13,891 nt of DNA from positions 1 through 13,891 of the forward strand of contig NZ_SLWV01000046.1 in NCBI RefSeq assembly GCF_004345705.1, in the 5' to 3' direction. Each line of letters starts with the position of its first letter. Position 1 is the first letter of the stretch. Below the pieces are notes generated by a model. That model had not been told where the DNA came from. It ran no database searches and worked only from the letters and a program-made list of their open reading frames with translations. Shown here piece after piece: positions 1 through 7,089 of the stretch. The DNA comes from Marinisporobacter balticus. GTDB lineage: Bacteria > Bacillota > Clostridia > Peptostreptococcales > Thermotaleaceae. The translations under genes were made by a program, and so were the position numbers.

Positions 1-551
1 TTTATTAGATTGGATGCCATATGTAACTTATTCGCTTCTTTATCATAAAGTCTGTATCCAATTGGAAGGCTCAAATACTTGATCGTATCATTGTAGTTCA
101 ATGGAATATTTAGTACCAAAGAAACAAAACAATGTCCGTGGATATAACGATTTTTCTTATCTTTTGTAGCGTGATCAAACAGCTTGCCACAGCAATCAAA
201 TTTATGACCAAACTTTGGTTGCAAAGTATCATCAATAGATAAGAAAATCGTATCTAGTTTTAAACTTTTAGGTACAAGATTCAGTAAAATGCGTACAGTG
301 ATATTCATTATGTCGTTCAGTGAAAAATTTAAATAGGATAAAAAGTGATAGAAAGAATTCAAAGAACAACTAGAATACTTGCAAATAAAATAATCATATA
401 CGAACTTAATGGAACGAATTTCTTCAAGGCAAAGAATACCTGATATTAACCAAATGAAAATTTCGAAACTTCTTTTATGAAATACAGTTCTATATTGAAA
501 AAAATATGTGTGTATGGTTTGCTTTATTGAATTATTGGAAATACTAATCAT
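1..551 (-). CDS. IS4/IS701-like DDE transposase, N-terminal part (runs off left edge)
   Basis: The minus strand is open from ATG at 551 to the left edge, giving the first 183 residues with no stop. Residues 105-113 read LSIDDTLQP, followed by KFG (113-115) and KLFDHA (123-128), then GHCFVSLVL (139-147). This Asp-Asp-Thr-x-x-x-Lys-x-Gly block followed by FDHA and GHCFVSL is what I know from IS4/IS701-type DDE transposases of Clostridia, so one of D107/D108 is probably the first catalytic aspartate; the rest of the catalytic triad lies outside the window. The start is fixed by AGGAGG (complement of 560-565), 8 nt upstream. The frame is intact as far as seen, so the element may be a full copy. 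The family assignment is by pattern recall only. Confidence 0.72.
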   Translation of the reverse strand, partial: MISISNNSIKQTIHTYFFQYRTVFHKRSFEIFIWLISGILCLEEIRSIKFVYDYFICKYSSCSLNSFYHFLSYLNFSLNDIMNITVRILLNLVPKSLKLDTIFLSIDDTLQPKFGHKFDCCGKLFDHATKDKKNRYIHGHCFVSLVLNIPLNYNDTIKYLSLPIGYRLYDKEANKLHMASNLI

Positions 552-615
552 ATCAGATGCCTCCTAGGGGTTTGGTTCTTCTAAAATTAGTATTCCTAGG
601 ATTAAGGTATCTGAT
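552..615. repeat. Imperfect palindrome covering the transposase ribosome binding site
   Basis: The left arm (552-568, ATCAGATGCCTCCTAGG) pairs with the right arm (595-615), which contains CCTAGGA and GGTATCTGAT separated by a 4-nt insertion and with one C/T difference. In a minus-strand transcript entering from outside, the AGGAGG of the transposase gene would be buried in this stem. Insertion sequences such as IS10 and IS50 use such structures to avoid expression by read-through. It may also lie near the end of the element; the exact IS terminus is not resolved. Confidence 0.5.
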
Positions 616-654
616 TTTATTATTTTATGGAAATGAATAATCAATTACTTGTAA

Positions 655-959
655 AGTGGTGTTGGATTTAAGTATATTAAGAAATATGGAAAGGATTTTT
701 TTGAGAATATTCCAGCTAAAAACATTCTTTTTATAAATGATAAAGTAGTTAGTATTGATCTGGTAGATAATAGATTTGTATTAATTGAACAAAGTCTAAA
801 GTAAAAAATAAGGACATATTTGAATGAATTTGGAATGAATAGCGTCGGATTTTATGGGATATTATGGATTGCTTACAAAAAAATAATAATTATTATATCA
901 CCAAAGATGGTAGTGACAATTTATATGTTTATGATCAATGTAAGCCCGCAGCAGATTAA
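655..959 (+). pseudogene. Decayed gene of unknown function
   Basis: Two protein-like stretches in different frames look like one broken gene. The first (655-804, 49 codons) contains KYGKDFFENIPAKNILF and VVSIDLVDNRFVLIEQ and ends at TAA. The second, in another frame, contains RRILWDIMDCLQKNN (from about 846) and YVYDQCKPAAD and ends at TAA 957-959. No start codon with a ribosome binding site precedes the first part, and stops and at least one frameshift separate the two. I do not recognise the family. The alternative is that it is chance open sequence; the balanced residue composition of both parts argues mildly against that. Confidence 0.35.
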
Positions 960-1240
960 AGTGGTTCCTCCACAGCGCTTTTTATAACTTGTGGGTTTTG
1001 AAACTGGTAGTTGCCATATCTGTGATCCATAAATAGCAATAAACAAATAAAAGTATAGCCATAGCATCTTAGTAGTACAGATAAATCAGGCATCCAGAAA
1101 TGGATGCTTTTGTATTTCTTATTAACCGAAGAAACATGAAAAGGGGTAAAAATGGTTATGATATAGAGAACATAATAATCAAGATAGAAGCAGAAGATGA
1201 TACAGATATTACCTATAGTATGGGTAGAAATAATATAATA
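960..1240. other. Intergenic stretch without a convincing gene
   Basis: Between the decayed gene and the fru control region I see only a small terminator-like hairpin (listed separately) and a 35-codon open frame at 1136-1243 with an AAGGGG-like sequence inside it rather than upstream. No RNA gene or family-like protein is visible on either strand. Confidence 0.5.
1090..1113 (+). terminator. Small intrinsic terminator
   Basis: GCATCCA (1090-1096), loop GAAA, TGGATGC (1101-1107), then TTTTGT. The stem is a perfect 7 bp with a tetraloop and a short T run. It probably ended transcription of the decayed gene upstream and insulates the fru operon. Confidence 0.65.
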
Positions 1241-1320
1241 TGATTGAAATTGGATGAAAATGATTGAAAATGTAATGAATAGTGAAAAATAATGAAAGAA
1301 AACGATTGATTTTTGAATGA
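1241..1320 (+). promoter_or_regulatory. Phased TGAAA-type repeats, likely operator of the fru regulator
   Basis: Units close to TGATTGAAAA recur at about one helical turn: TTGAAA at 1244, ATGAAAA at 1254, TTGAAAA at 1264, ATGAAT at 1275, GTGAAAAA at 1282, ATGAAAGAAAA at 1292 and TTGAAT at 1313. The array reaches into the -35 box. DeoR-family regulators commonly bind direct repeats near their own promoter, so this is the natural target of the protein encoded just downstream. The repeats are read directly; the assignment is inference. Confidence 0.55.
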
Positions 1321-1334
1321 TTTTTATTTATAAT
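1306..1334 (+). promoter_or_regulatory. Sigma-A promoter of the fru operon
   Basis: The -35 box is TTGATT (1306-1311), followed by a 17-bp spacer and the perfect -10 box TATAAT (1329-1334). Transcription would start near 1341, giving a leader of about 15-25 nt before the regulator gene. The -35 lies inside the repeat array, which fits repression by steric block. Confidence 0.75.
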
Positions 1335-1365
1335 GATAGTATGAAAGGGTTAAGAGGTGACGAAA

Positions 1366-2115
1366 TTGTTAACTGAGAAAAGACATGAAATCATATTAGA
1401 AATTTTAAAGAAAAAAGGATCAGTAAAAATAAATGAATTTGTAGAAGCTACAAACACATCAGAATCTACAATAAGACGAGATCTTAGTTTTTTAGAAAAT
1501 ACAAATGTATTAAAAAGAGTACATGGAGGAGCAAATTTACTAAAGGGAAGATTTAATGAGCCTACCTATAGTGAGAAGCAAGATCAATACATTCAGGAAA
1601 AGACAATGATTGCTGAGTATGGGGCATCGTTAATAGAAGATGGAGACTGTGTTTATTTAGATGCTGGAACAACAACATTTATGATGATTCAATATTTAGA
1701 TAAAAAGGATATTGTTGTAGTTACAAATGGATTGAAGCATATTGATATGCTTGTAGAAAACAATATAAATGCTTATATTGTTGGGGGAAAAGTAAAGGCT
1801 CGAACAAAGGCTGTTATTGGAATAGATGCCTTAAAAAATCTAGAAAAATTTAGATTTGATAAATGCTTTATTGGTATTAATGGAATACATCCAGATTATG
1901 GATTTACTACACCAGATTCAGAAGAAGCAATTCTTAAGGGTACAGCTATAAACCTTTCTAGGGAAGCTTTTGTACTAGCAGATGAGAGCAAGTTTGGAGA
2001 AGCAGCTTTTGTGAAGGTTTCTGACCTGAAAAAGGCGGTCATTATTACAAACTGTGAGATTGAAGATTGCGAAAAATATAGAGAAAAGACTAGAATAAAG
2101 GTTGTGACAAAATAA
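1366..2115 (+). CDS. fruR: DeoR-family transcriptional regulator of the fructose operon
   Basis: An N-terminal DeoR winged helix (about residues 6-55 from this start, with the RRDL recognition-helix motif and the following RVHGGA) is followed by a DeoRC sugar-phosphate sensing domain with DAGTTT, VVTNG, GINGIHPDYGFTTPD and LADESKFG, in the usual order. Length (about 250 residues) is normal. I chose TTG at 1366 because family members usually begin M-L-T-E-x-R-H and AGAGGTG (1353-1359) sits 6 nt upstream; GTG at 1357 (three residues longer, with AAAGGG as site) is the alternative. First gene of the operon, overlapping fruK by one base (TAATG). It probably represses fruRKA and is released by fructose-1-phosphate, as for related regulators; the effector is inferred. 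Confidence 0.9.
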   Translation: MLTEKRHEIILEILKKKGSVKINEFVEATNTSESTIRRDLSFLENTNVLKRVHGGANLLKGRFNEPTYSEKQDQYIQEKTMIAEYGASLIEDGDCVYLDAGTTTFMMIQYLDKKDIVVVTNGLKHIDMLVENNINAYIVGGKVKARTKAVIGIDALKNLEKFRFDKCFIGINGIHPDYGFTTPDSEEAILKGTAINLSREAFVLADESKFGEAAFVKVSDLKKAVIITNCEIEDCEKYREKTRIKVVTK

Positions 2116-3029
2116 TGATATATACAGTTACATTAAATCCATCTATAGATTATGTAGTACAAGTAGAAGATTTTTTATTAGGGTCAGTAAATAGAGTGAA
2201 TAATGATTACAAATATCCTGGAGGAAAAGGGATTAATGTATCAAGGGTTTTGAAGAATATGGGTGTAAGAAGTCAAGGATTAGGTTTTATAGGAGGCTTT
2301 ACAGGTGAGTATATTAAAAGATATTTAGAAGATGAAGACATAGAGACAGACTTTATAACCGTAAAAGGAGATACAAGAATCAATGTAAAGCTTAAATCTG
2401 ACGAAGAAACTGAGATCAATGGATCAGGCCCTTATATTATAGAAGAAAATATAAATGAACTACTTGAAAAAATGAATAAATTAACAGAAAAAGATTATCT
2501 TGTACTTGCAGGAAATATACAGAAGAGCTTACCTAGAGATATTTATTCAAAAATTCAACAAAAATGTATAGAGAACAAGGTTAAAGTAGTGGTAGATACA
2601 ACAGGAGAAGCGTTGATAGCTACTTTGAAGCATCATCCTTTTTTAATAAAGCCAAATAAAGAGGAACTAGGAGAAATATTTGATGTTGAAATGAATACGA
2701 AAGAAGAAATTATTCATTATGCAAAGAATCTTATGACAATGGGGGCAGAAAATGTAATTATTTCAATGGCAGGGGAGGGCGCTTTGCTTATATGTAATGA
2801 AGGTGTATATCATGGGTCTGTACCAAAAGGAATTGTAAAAAACTCTGTAGGAGCAGGTGATTCTTTGATTGCAGGATTTATTGCTAGTTATTCACAAAAC
2901 TTAAATGCAGAAGAAGCTTTTAGATGGGGAATTGCTTCTGGCAGTGCTACAGCTTTTTCACTTGATCTATGTAAAAAAGAAGAGGTTGAAAAATTATTAG
3001 ATCAAGTAAAAATAAACAAATTCAAATAA
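2115..3029 (+). CDS. fruK: 1-phosphofructokinase
   Basis: This cytoplasmic PfkB/ribokinase-family kinase phosphorylates fructose-1-phosphate to fructose-1,6-bisphosphate with ATP, feeding PTS-imported fructose into glycolysis. It starts with YTVTLNPSIDY, typical of FruK/LacC. GGKGINVSRVL (36-46) is the sugar-binding PfkB signature 1, KPNKEEL (179-185) is a conserved motif, and NSVGAGDS (243-250) is signature 2 with catalytic base D249. The 304-residue length is standard. The ATG overlaps the stop of the regulator, so translation is probably coupled. A tagatose-6-phosphate kinase (LacC) is the nearest alternative, but the following fructose PTS gene decides for FruK. Confidence 0.95.
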   Translation: MIYTVTLNPSIDYVVQVEDFLLGSVNRVNNDYKYPGGKGINVSRVLKNMGVRSQGLGFIGGFTGEYIKRYLEDEDIETDFITVKGDTRINVKLKSDEETEINGSGPYIIEENINELLEKMNKLTEKDYLVLAGNIQKSLPRDIYSKIQQKCIENKVKVVVDTTGEALIATLKHHPFLIKPNKEELGEIFDVEMNTKEEIIHYAKNLMTMGAENVIISMAGEGALLICNEGVYHGSVPKGIVKNSVGAGDSLIAGFIASYSQNLNAEEAFRWGIASGSATAFSLDLCKKEEVEKLLDQVKINKFK

Positions 3030-3042
3030 AAGGAGGAAAAAC

Positions 3043-4914
3043 ATGAAAATAACAGATCTTTTAAAGAAAGATACAATCATTATGGAATTAAAATCTTCTA
3101 CAAAAGAAGACGTAATTGATGAATTAATAAATAAATTAGACAATGCAGGAAGGTTAAATAATAAAAAAGAATTCAAAAAAGCAATATTAAAAAGAGAAGA
3201 AGAGTATTCAACAGGTGTAGGTGATGGCGTTGCTATTCCTCACGCAAAGACTAGCGCAGTGAAAACTCCAGCCTTAGCTTTTGGATATTCTAGGAATGGA
3301 ATAGACTATGATGCTTTAGATGAAAAACCTGCGCATATATTTTTTATGATTGCAGGCAGCGAAAATGCAAATAATGAGCACTTAGAAACATTATCTAGAC
3401 TATCTGTAATGTTGATGAACGAAGATTTTAGGAAAAAGATTATACATGCAAAACGCGAAGAAGAAATATTAAAGATTATAGAGGATCAAGAAAAATCAGA
3501 TAAGAAAGACGAAGAGATAACAAATAATGATGATAGAGGGTTAGTTTTAGCAGTAACATCTTGTCCAACAGGGATTGCACATACTTATATGGCTGCGGAT
3601 GCCCTTAAAAATAAAGCAAAAGAAATGGATATAGATATAAAGGTAGAAACAAATGGTGCTACAGGAGTTAAAAATATATTAACAGATGAAGAGATCAGAA
3701 AAGCTAAAGCTATAATTGTTGCTGCAGATAAACAAGTGGACATGGGAAGGTTTGAAGGAAAAAAAGTTATTCAGGTTCCAGTAGCACAAGGAATCAAAAA
3801 TGCTGAAGAACTTATTACGAAAGGATTAAAGGGTGAAGGAACGATATATCATCATACTGAAAGTATAGGATCTTCAAAGGTTACAGGGAAGGAAAGAAGC
3901 GGATTTTATAAACATATTATGAATGGTGTTTCAAATATGCTGCCCTTTGTAGTAGGTGGAGGTATATTAATAGCCATATCATTTTTCTTTGGAATAAAGG
4001 CATTTGATCCAAATGACCCATCCTTTCATCCTTATGCAAAGCTACTGATGGATATAGGCGCTGGAAACGCATTCTTCTTAATGATACCTATTCTTGCAGG
4101 ATTTATTGGTATGAGCATAGCAGACAGACCGGGGTTTGCACCAGCTATGGTGGGAGGACTTATTGCAGCAAATAATGGGGCCGGATTTTTAGGAGGACTT
4201 ATTGCAGGCTTCTTAGGAGGATATATTGTTTTATTCTTGAAGAAAGCGTTTGCTAAGTTGCCAGATTCCCTAGAAGGAATTAAACCAGTATTATTATATC
4301 CTTTATTTGGAATATTCATTACAGGAATTATTATGCTGCTTGTTGTAGTAAATCCTGTAAAAGGTTTAAATTTAGGGCTGCAAAATTGGCTAAATAGCAT
4401 GGGAACAGCTAATAAAGTATTATTAGGATTAATATTAGGCGGTATGATGGCTGTAGATATGGGGGGACCTATAAACAAGGCCGCATTTACCTTTGGTATT
4501 GCGATGATTGATGCTGGGAATTTTGCACCTCATGCGGCAGTTATGGCAGGCGGTATGGTGCCGCCACTTGGAATAGCTATTGCAACAACATTATTTAAAA
4601 ATAGATTTACAAAAGGTGAAAGAGAAGCTGGAAAGACTTGTTATATAATGGGGGCATCATTTATTACTGAGGGTGCAATACCTTTTGCAGCAGCAGACCC
4701 AGGTAGAGTGATTCCGTCTATTATTGTAGGATCAGCAGTAGCAGGTGCCTTCTCCATGATTTTTAATATAGGACTTCCAGCACCACACGGCGGAGCTTTT
4801 GTTATCCCAATCGTTAAAGGAAATCCATTTTCATATATAGCAGCTATATTAATAGGTTCTTTTATAACCGCGCTTATGCTTGGCGTTCTTAAAAAACCAG
4901 TTAATAAAGAATAG
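3043..4914 (+). CDS. fruA: PTS fructose transporter, fused IIA-IIB-IIC
   Basis: This membrane permease imports fructose and phosphorylates it to fructose-1-phosphate. Domain order is IIA (about 1-148), with the phosphorylated His67 in GVAIPHAKT; a charged linker; IIB (about 166-262), with Cys174 in TSCPTGIAHTYMAADAL; and IIC (about 288-617), with multiple membrane helices and the ITEGAIPFAAADP motif (541-553). The 623 residues match the usual length for this fusion. The site AGGAGG (3031-3036) lies 6 nt before ATG, 13 nt after fruK. HPr delivers the phosphate to the IIA domain; HPr itself is not encoded here. Last gene of the operon, followed by a terminator. Open frames on the opposite strand within it are shadows. 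Confidence 0.96.
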   Translation: MKITDLLKKDTIIMELKSSTKEDVIDELINKLDNAGRLNNKKEFKKAILKREEEYSTGVGDGVAIPHAKTSAVKTPALAFGYSRNGIDYDALDEKPAHIFFMIAGSENANNEHLETLSRLSVMLMNEDFRKKIIHAKREEEILKIIEDQEKSDKKDEEITNNDDRGLVLAVTSCPTGIAHTYMAADALKNKAKEMDIDIKVETNGATGVKNILTDEEIRKAKAIIVAADKQVDMGRFEGKKVIQVPVAQGIKNAEELITKGLKGEGTIYHHTESIGSSKVTGKERSGFYKHIMNGVSNMLPFVVGGGILIAISFFFGIKAFDPNDPSFHPYAKLLMDIGAGNAFFLMIPILAGFIGMSIADRPGFAPAMVGGLIAANNGAGFLGGLIAGFLGGYIVLFLKKAFAKLPDSLEGIKPVLLYPLFGIFITGIIMLLVVVNPVKGLNLGLQNWLNSMGTANKVLLGLILGGMMAVDMGGPINKAAFTFGIAMIDAGNFAPHAAVMAGGMVPPLGIAIATTLFKNRFTKGEREAGKTCYIMGASFITEGAIPFAAADPGRVIPSIIVGSAVAGAFSMIFNIGLPAPHGGAFVIPIVKGNPFSYIAAILIGSFITALMLGVLKKPVNKE

Positions 4915-4954
4915 CTATAAGGATGAAAATAGAGAAAAAACAATAGATTACAGC

Positions 4955-4987
4955 ATAAAGGAGATAAAATTTTATCTCCTTTATTTG
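4955..4987 (+). terminator. Terminator of the fru operon
   Basis: ATAAAGGAGATAAAA (4955-4969) is followed at once by its exact reverse complement (4970-4984), then TTG. It is a perfect 30-nt palindrome of 15 bp per arm, so the hairpin loop must open in the central AAAATTTT. The T-rich end of the right arm and its position 40 nt after fruA support intrinsic termination. Confidence 0.75.
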
Positions 4988-4988
4988 C

Positions 4989-5110
4989 GTGCGCCCAGCA
5001 TGGGCGCAAACTAGTCGATGAAAGTCCAAAACTATCTGAAGAACGTGTGCAGTAGTTGATTCACTGTCAGTTTACTTCCTACCACATTTTACAGTACGGA
5101 TATGAAAATG
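4989..5110 (+). mobile_element. Probable 5' relic of a group II intron (class C type)
   Basis: The sequence from 4989 begins GTGCGCCCAGCATGGGCG, which matches the conserved 5' end (GUGCG, then a short GC stem) of bacterial group II introns as I remember them. The stretch TGCGCCCA-GCA-TGGGCGCA (4990-5008) forms a perfect hairpin, and GTCGATGAAAGTCC (5014-5027) resembles the early domain I region. Class C introns insert directly 3' of intrinsic terminators, and this one sits 4 nt after the fru terminator. I find no domain V hairpin and no reverse-transcriptase gene, so only a truncated 5' end remains. The right limit is uncertain and could extend to about 5200. The alternative is a second GC-rich hairpin with no intron origin. 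Confidence 0.55.
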
Positions 5111-5209
5111 AGAATAAATTAAAGATGACTGTTACCATGAATTATATATGATTAGGAGAAATAGCTGTTTAATAAGAATTAGTTTCGTCCATGCCACGAG
5201 GAGGTAGAT

Positions 5210-5587
5210 TTATGATCCACCCTTGCTTTGTTTAAAGTATTCTTTTATGCATTTATAACTTTCGTCGCTGATGATGTGTTCAATTCTGCAGGCATCCTTC
5301 ATTGCTGTTTCTTCATTGACACCAGCTGCTATTAACAATTGAGTAAGAGTTTGATGACGCTCATATATTTGTACTGCTATTTCATAACCTAATTTTTCTA
5401 AAGTTATATAACCGTTCTCATCAACTTTAATATATCCGTTTTCTCGCAGTTTTTTCATCGCGATGCTTATACTGGGTTTTGTATAACCCATCTCATTTAC
5501 TATATCTATTGAGCGAACCTGTCCGTTTCGTTCTTTAAGTATTAGAATCATTTCTAGATAGTTCTCTGCAGATTCCTGTATTTTCAT
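5210..5587 (-). CDS. DtxR/MntR-family metal-dependent transcriptional regulator
   Basis: A 125-residue cytoplasmic repressor with an N-terminal winged helix (about 5-65; ENYLEMIL, then TKPSISIAMKKLRENGYI) and the DtxR dimerisation/metal-binding helices (about 70-120), but no C-terminal SH3 domain, as is common in the MntR-like short form. Likely metal ligands by alignment from memory are E12, H78, C100, E103 and H104, in YERHQTL and DACRIEHIISDE. The Cys in ACRIEH resembles iron-type DtxR (ACRWEH) rather than B. subtilis MntR, which has Glu there, and N9 replaces the Asp/Met ligand, so metal preference is open. ATG at 5587 has GAGGTG 6 nt upstream; GTG at 5596 is inside that site and less likely. 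It faces the fru operon and stands alone, with its own operator. Confidence 0.88.
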   Translation of the reverse strand: MKIQESAENYLEMILILKERNGQVRSIDIVNEMGYTKPSISIAMKKLRENGYIKVDENGYITLEKLGYEIAVQIYERHQTLTQLLIAAGVNEETAMKDACRIEHIISDESYKCIKEYFKQSKGGS

Positions 5588-5625
5588 TTTGATCACCTCG
5601 GGGATTATTTTGTGGATATAATTCT

Positions 5626-5654
5626 ATATTAGTTTAGACTAAGCGTTTTTTCAA
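5626..5654 (-). promoter_or_regulatory. Promoter of the metal regulator with DtxR-type operator
   Basis: On the minus strand TTGAAA (5654-5649), a 17-bp spacer and TAATAT (5631-5626) form a promoter. Over its -10 and spacer lies TTAGTTTAGACTAA (5629-5642), an inverted repeat TTAGT-N4-ACTAA. It lines up with the DtxR/IdeR consensus TTAGGTTAGCCTAACC at 13 of 16 positions when two flanking bases (GC) are included. The regulator therefore probably represses its own gene. The promoter and palindrome are seen; binding is inferred. Confidence 0.65.
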
Positions 5655-5670
5655 GGAGTGATTGATGTAA

Positions 5671-5724
5671 TTGACAAATTTTAAATATAGTGATACTATA
5701 AATCGATGGTTAGTAATGGCTAAC
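5671..5724 (+). promoter_or_regulatory. Rightward promoter with inverted repeat, now feeding decayed DNA
   Basis: TTGACA (5671-5676), a 17-bp spacer and TACTAT (5694-5699) make a near-consensus promoter divergent from the metal regulator. At about +3 to +18 lies GTTAG-TAATGG-CTAAC (5709-5724), an operator-like inverted repeat. No intact gene follows, so this is probably the surviving control region of a lost gene. The half-sites recall the DtxR box but the 6-bp spacing does not match it. Confidence 0.5.
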
Positions 5725-5957
5725 TAGAATGAAAGTATAATTTTTAGTATCCGCGAATTGAAGTATATAGTGTACCAAAAGCATACTATGCATGTTGTTA
5801 ACGGAAGGGCAATGTTAAGTGATGCTTTTGATGAGCTTAAAAAGCAGGTAGCCATTTCCACAACTACATGGGTGGTTTCCTAATTATGATGATTTTGGAT
5901 GTTGCTTTGGGATAGTTGGACACGAAAGAAGGTGTTTGCAATAAGTATTTTATCAAA
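5725..5957. other. Decayed sequence without a recognisable gene
   Basis: Short protein-like pieces appear on the plus strand, for example AMLSDAFDELKKQVA near 5812-5856, followed by frame changes and stops. I cannot assign them to a family. The stretch belongs with the decayed region that continues to about 7300. Confidence 0.4.
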
Positions 5958-6191
5958 AGAAAGGGATCTATATGGTCCTGAAATCAAAGTTGTTATACAA
6001 ACAGATGTATAGATGGAAAGTGACAGTGGAAAAGGCGTCATGACCAGCTATCAGGTGTTCCCAGGGATTGAGTTTCTCTACAATGATTTTCATATGGGAA
6101 AATATTTTCACAACAAACCATAGGCATGTCACCTTTAAAATATCGCAAAACAAATCATCCAAACGGAGCAATATGCGAGCATTTGGAGTAG
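5958..6191 (+). pseudogene. AraC-family regulator, two joined fragments
   Basis: The plus strand encodes GKGVMTSYQVFPGIEFLYND from about 6028, the start of the N-terminal domain of a common clostridial AraC-type regulator group (VFPGI..IYNDFH). It ends at TAG 6121. Immediately after, in another frame, GMSPLKYRKTN (from 6123) is the end of an AraC C-terminal helix-turn-helix domain (G-x-x-P-x-x-Y-R), ending at TAG 6189-6191. About 200 residues between them are missing. This is an internal deletion product, not a working gene. The N-terminal limit is uncertain because stops interrupt it upstream. Confidence 0.6.
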
Positions 6192-6268
6192 AAAACAAAA
6201 GGAAGAAACATTTTGTGTACGACTGAAGCTATCGCGTCAGGAAATCCTGCAACTCGCCGAAGAAAAAC

Positions 6269-6484
6269 ATAGTTGGCACAGACCCCTATACCTATACAGA
6301 AATCAAAATCAGGAGAATATGCACGATTTGAAAAGAATGAAAATTATTGGGTGCGATTCCGCTTATTATGATGAAGTCGTAGTGAAATATATTCATAAGG
6401 TGGCATCCAGAGTACAGGCACTCCAAAATGGAGAAATTGATATGCTATACGGGAATGTATTGATATCTTATGATGAGAGTTCAG
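6269..6484 (+). pseudogene. Fragment of an oligopeptide/nickel-type ABC substrate-binding protein
   Basis: The translation VGTDPYTYTEI (from 6272) matches the V-G-T-G-P-Y motif of SBP_bac_5 (DppA/NikA-type) proteins. After two apparent single-base insertions (near 6306 and 6335) the frame continues as the NENYW region, then YYDEVVVKYI and VQALQNGEIDMLYG (32-45 of the open frame starting at 6319), the characteristic A-L-Q-x-G-E-I-D-x-x-Y-G block. Only about 70 residues of a protein of roughly 500 remain. At about 6480 the open frame runs directly into ABC exporter sequence, so this piece is part of a chance chimera. Peptide or nickel uptake would have been the original role. Confidence 0.65.
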
Positions 6485-6914
6485 GACAAATAGAGACTTT
6501 TTTAGCACATCAGTTTCCTGATTTAACAGGAGCTTATCAACGAAGCGTGTATTCCTTCAAAAACTTTCATGATGCGATTATGGGTTATAAAAAATGGGTA
6601 GTTGAATACACGATGTCCCTTCGTGCCCCAATGACGTGTTTTACAGTGTGCATCAATGAAATTTTCGCTTTCTTGATTCCTGCTGGAATTCTTTTAATTG
6701 CCTCAGCTGCTAATCATAATGCGTTTTTGCTTGATTTTATTTTCTATGTTTTATTCACCCCATATTGTACCGTTATGATGACTCGTATTCTTTTTTTAGT
6801 GAAAACTCAGTGCTAGCTAAAGATGCAGCGAGCCGTGTAATGAGCATTCTAAATGAAAAGCCACTGAAAGAATCGGTCCATCCGATTCCTCCAAAGGATG
6901 CTTCTGTCACATTT
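6481..6914 (+). pseudogene. ABC exporter membrane-domain fragment, frameshifted
   Basis: GAYQRSVYSFKNFHDAIMGY and the helices that follow (ITFAFLIPAGILLIAS-like and FLLDFIFYVLFTP) belong to the membrane domain of a heterodimer-type ABC exporter. The reading frame breaks in the T run at about 6790-6797 and resumes one frame over as SENSVLAKDAASRVMSIL and EKPLKESVHP, then PKDASVTF, where the ATPase domain should begin (usually followed by xNVSFxY). The ATPase domain is absent; the sequence jumps to another membrane segment at about 6915. The fusion with the binding-protein fragment leaves a 165-codon open frame (6319-6816), which I regard as accidental. Confidence 0.6.
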
Positions 6915-7007
6915 TATATTCCTGAAATCATTGCTGCAGTGATATCGGTAGTATTTATCGGTATAGGTCTGTTTATCATGGACTGGAGAATGGCGCTTGT
7001 ACTTTAT
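6915..7007 (+). pseudogene. Second ABC exporter membrane segment
   Basis: YIPEIIAAVISVVFIGIGLF followed by IMDWRMALVL resembles the membrane helix pair around the M-D-W-R-x-A-L motif of ABC exporter membrane domains. It is joined directly behind the end of the previous fragment in the same frame, out of natural order, so it comes either from the partner exporter gene or from rearrangement. The frame then continues with unrelated residues to a stop at 7056-7058. Confidence 0.45.
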
Positions 7008-7089
7008 AACAGGTTATGGTCAATACAATCCAAAGCAAGCGAATGGGCGCTAAAATAGATACACACCTAAGGCGTTTCAAATTCATAGT

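Noticed and set aside
1136..1243. 35-codon open frame starting MKRGKNGYDIEN
   Set aside because: No ribosome binding site before its ATG, no recognisable family, and its end overlaps the operator-like repeats.
1292..1312. Catabolite-responsive (cre) site candidate GAAAACGATTGAT before the fru operon
   Set aside because: The left half fits the cre consensus but the right half lacks the required CA, so it is more likely part of the repeat array.
4032..5009. Two open frames on the minus strand inside and after fruA (4032-4478, 4641-5009)
   Set aside because: They are antisense shadows of the strongly conserved fruA frame, without ribosome binding sites or recognisable protein character.
5968..6198. 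76-codon open frame on the minus strand
   Set aside because: It lies antisense to the AraC relic, whose plus-strand translation carries the family motifs.
6319..7058. Chimeric open frames 6319-6816 and 6765-7058 as real proteins
   Set aside because: Each joins pieces of different transporter families at abrupt junctions and lacks a ribosome binding site; they are best explained as decay products.
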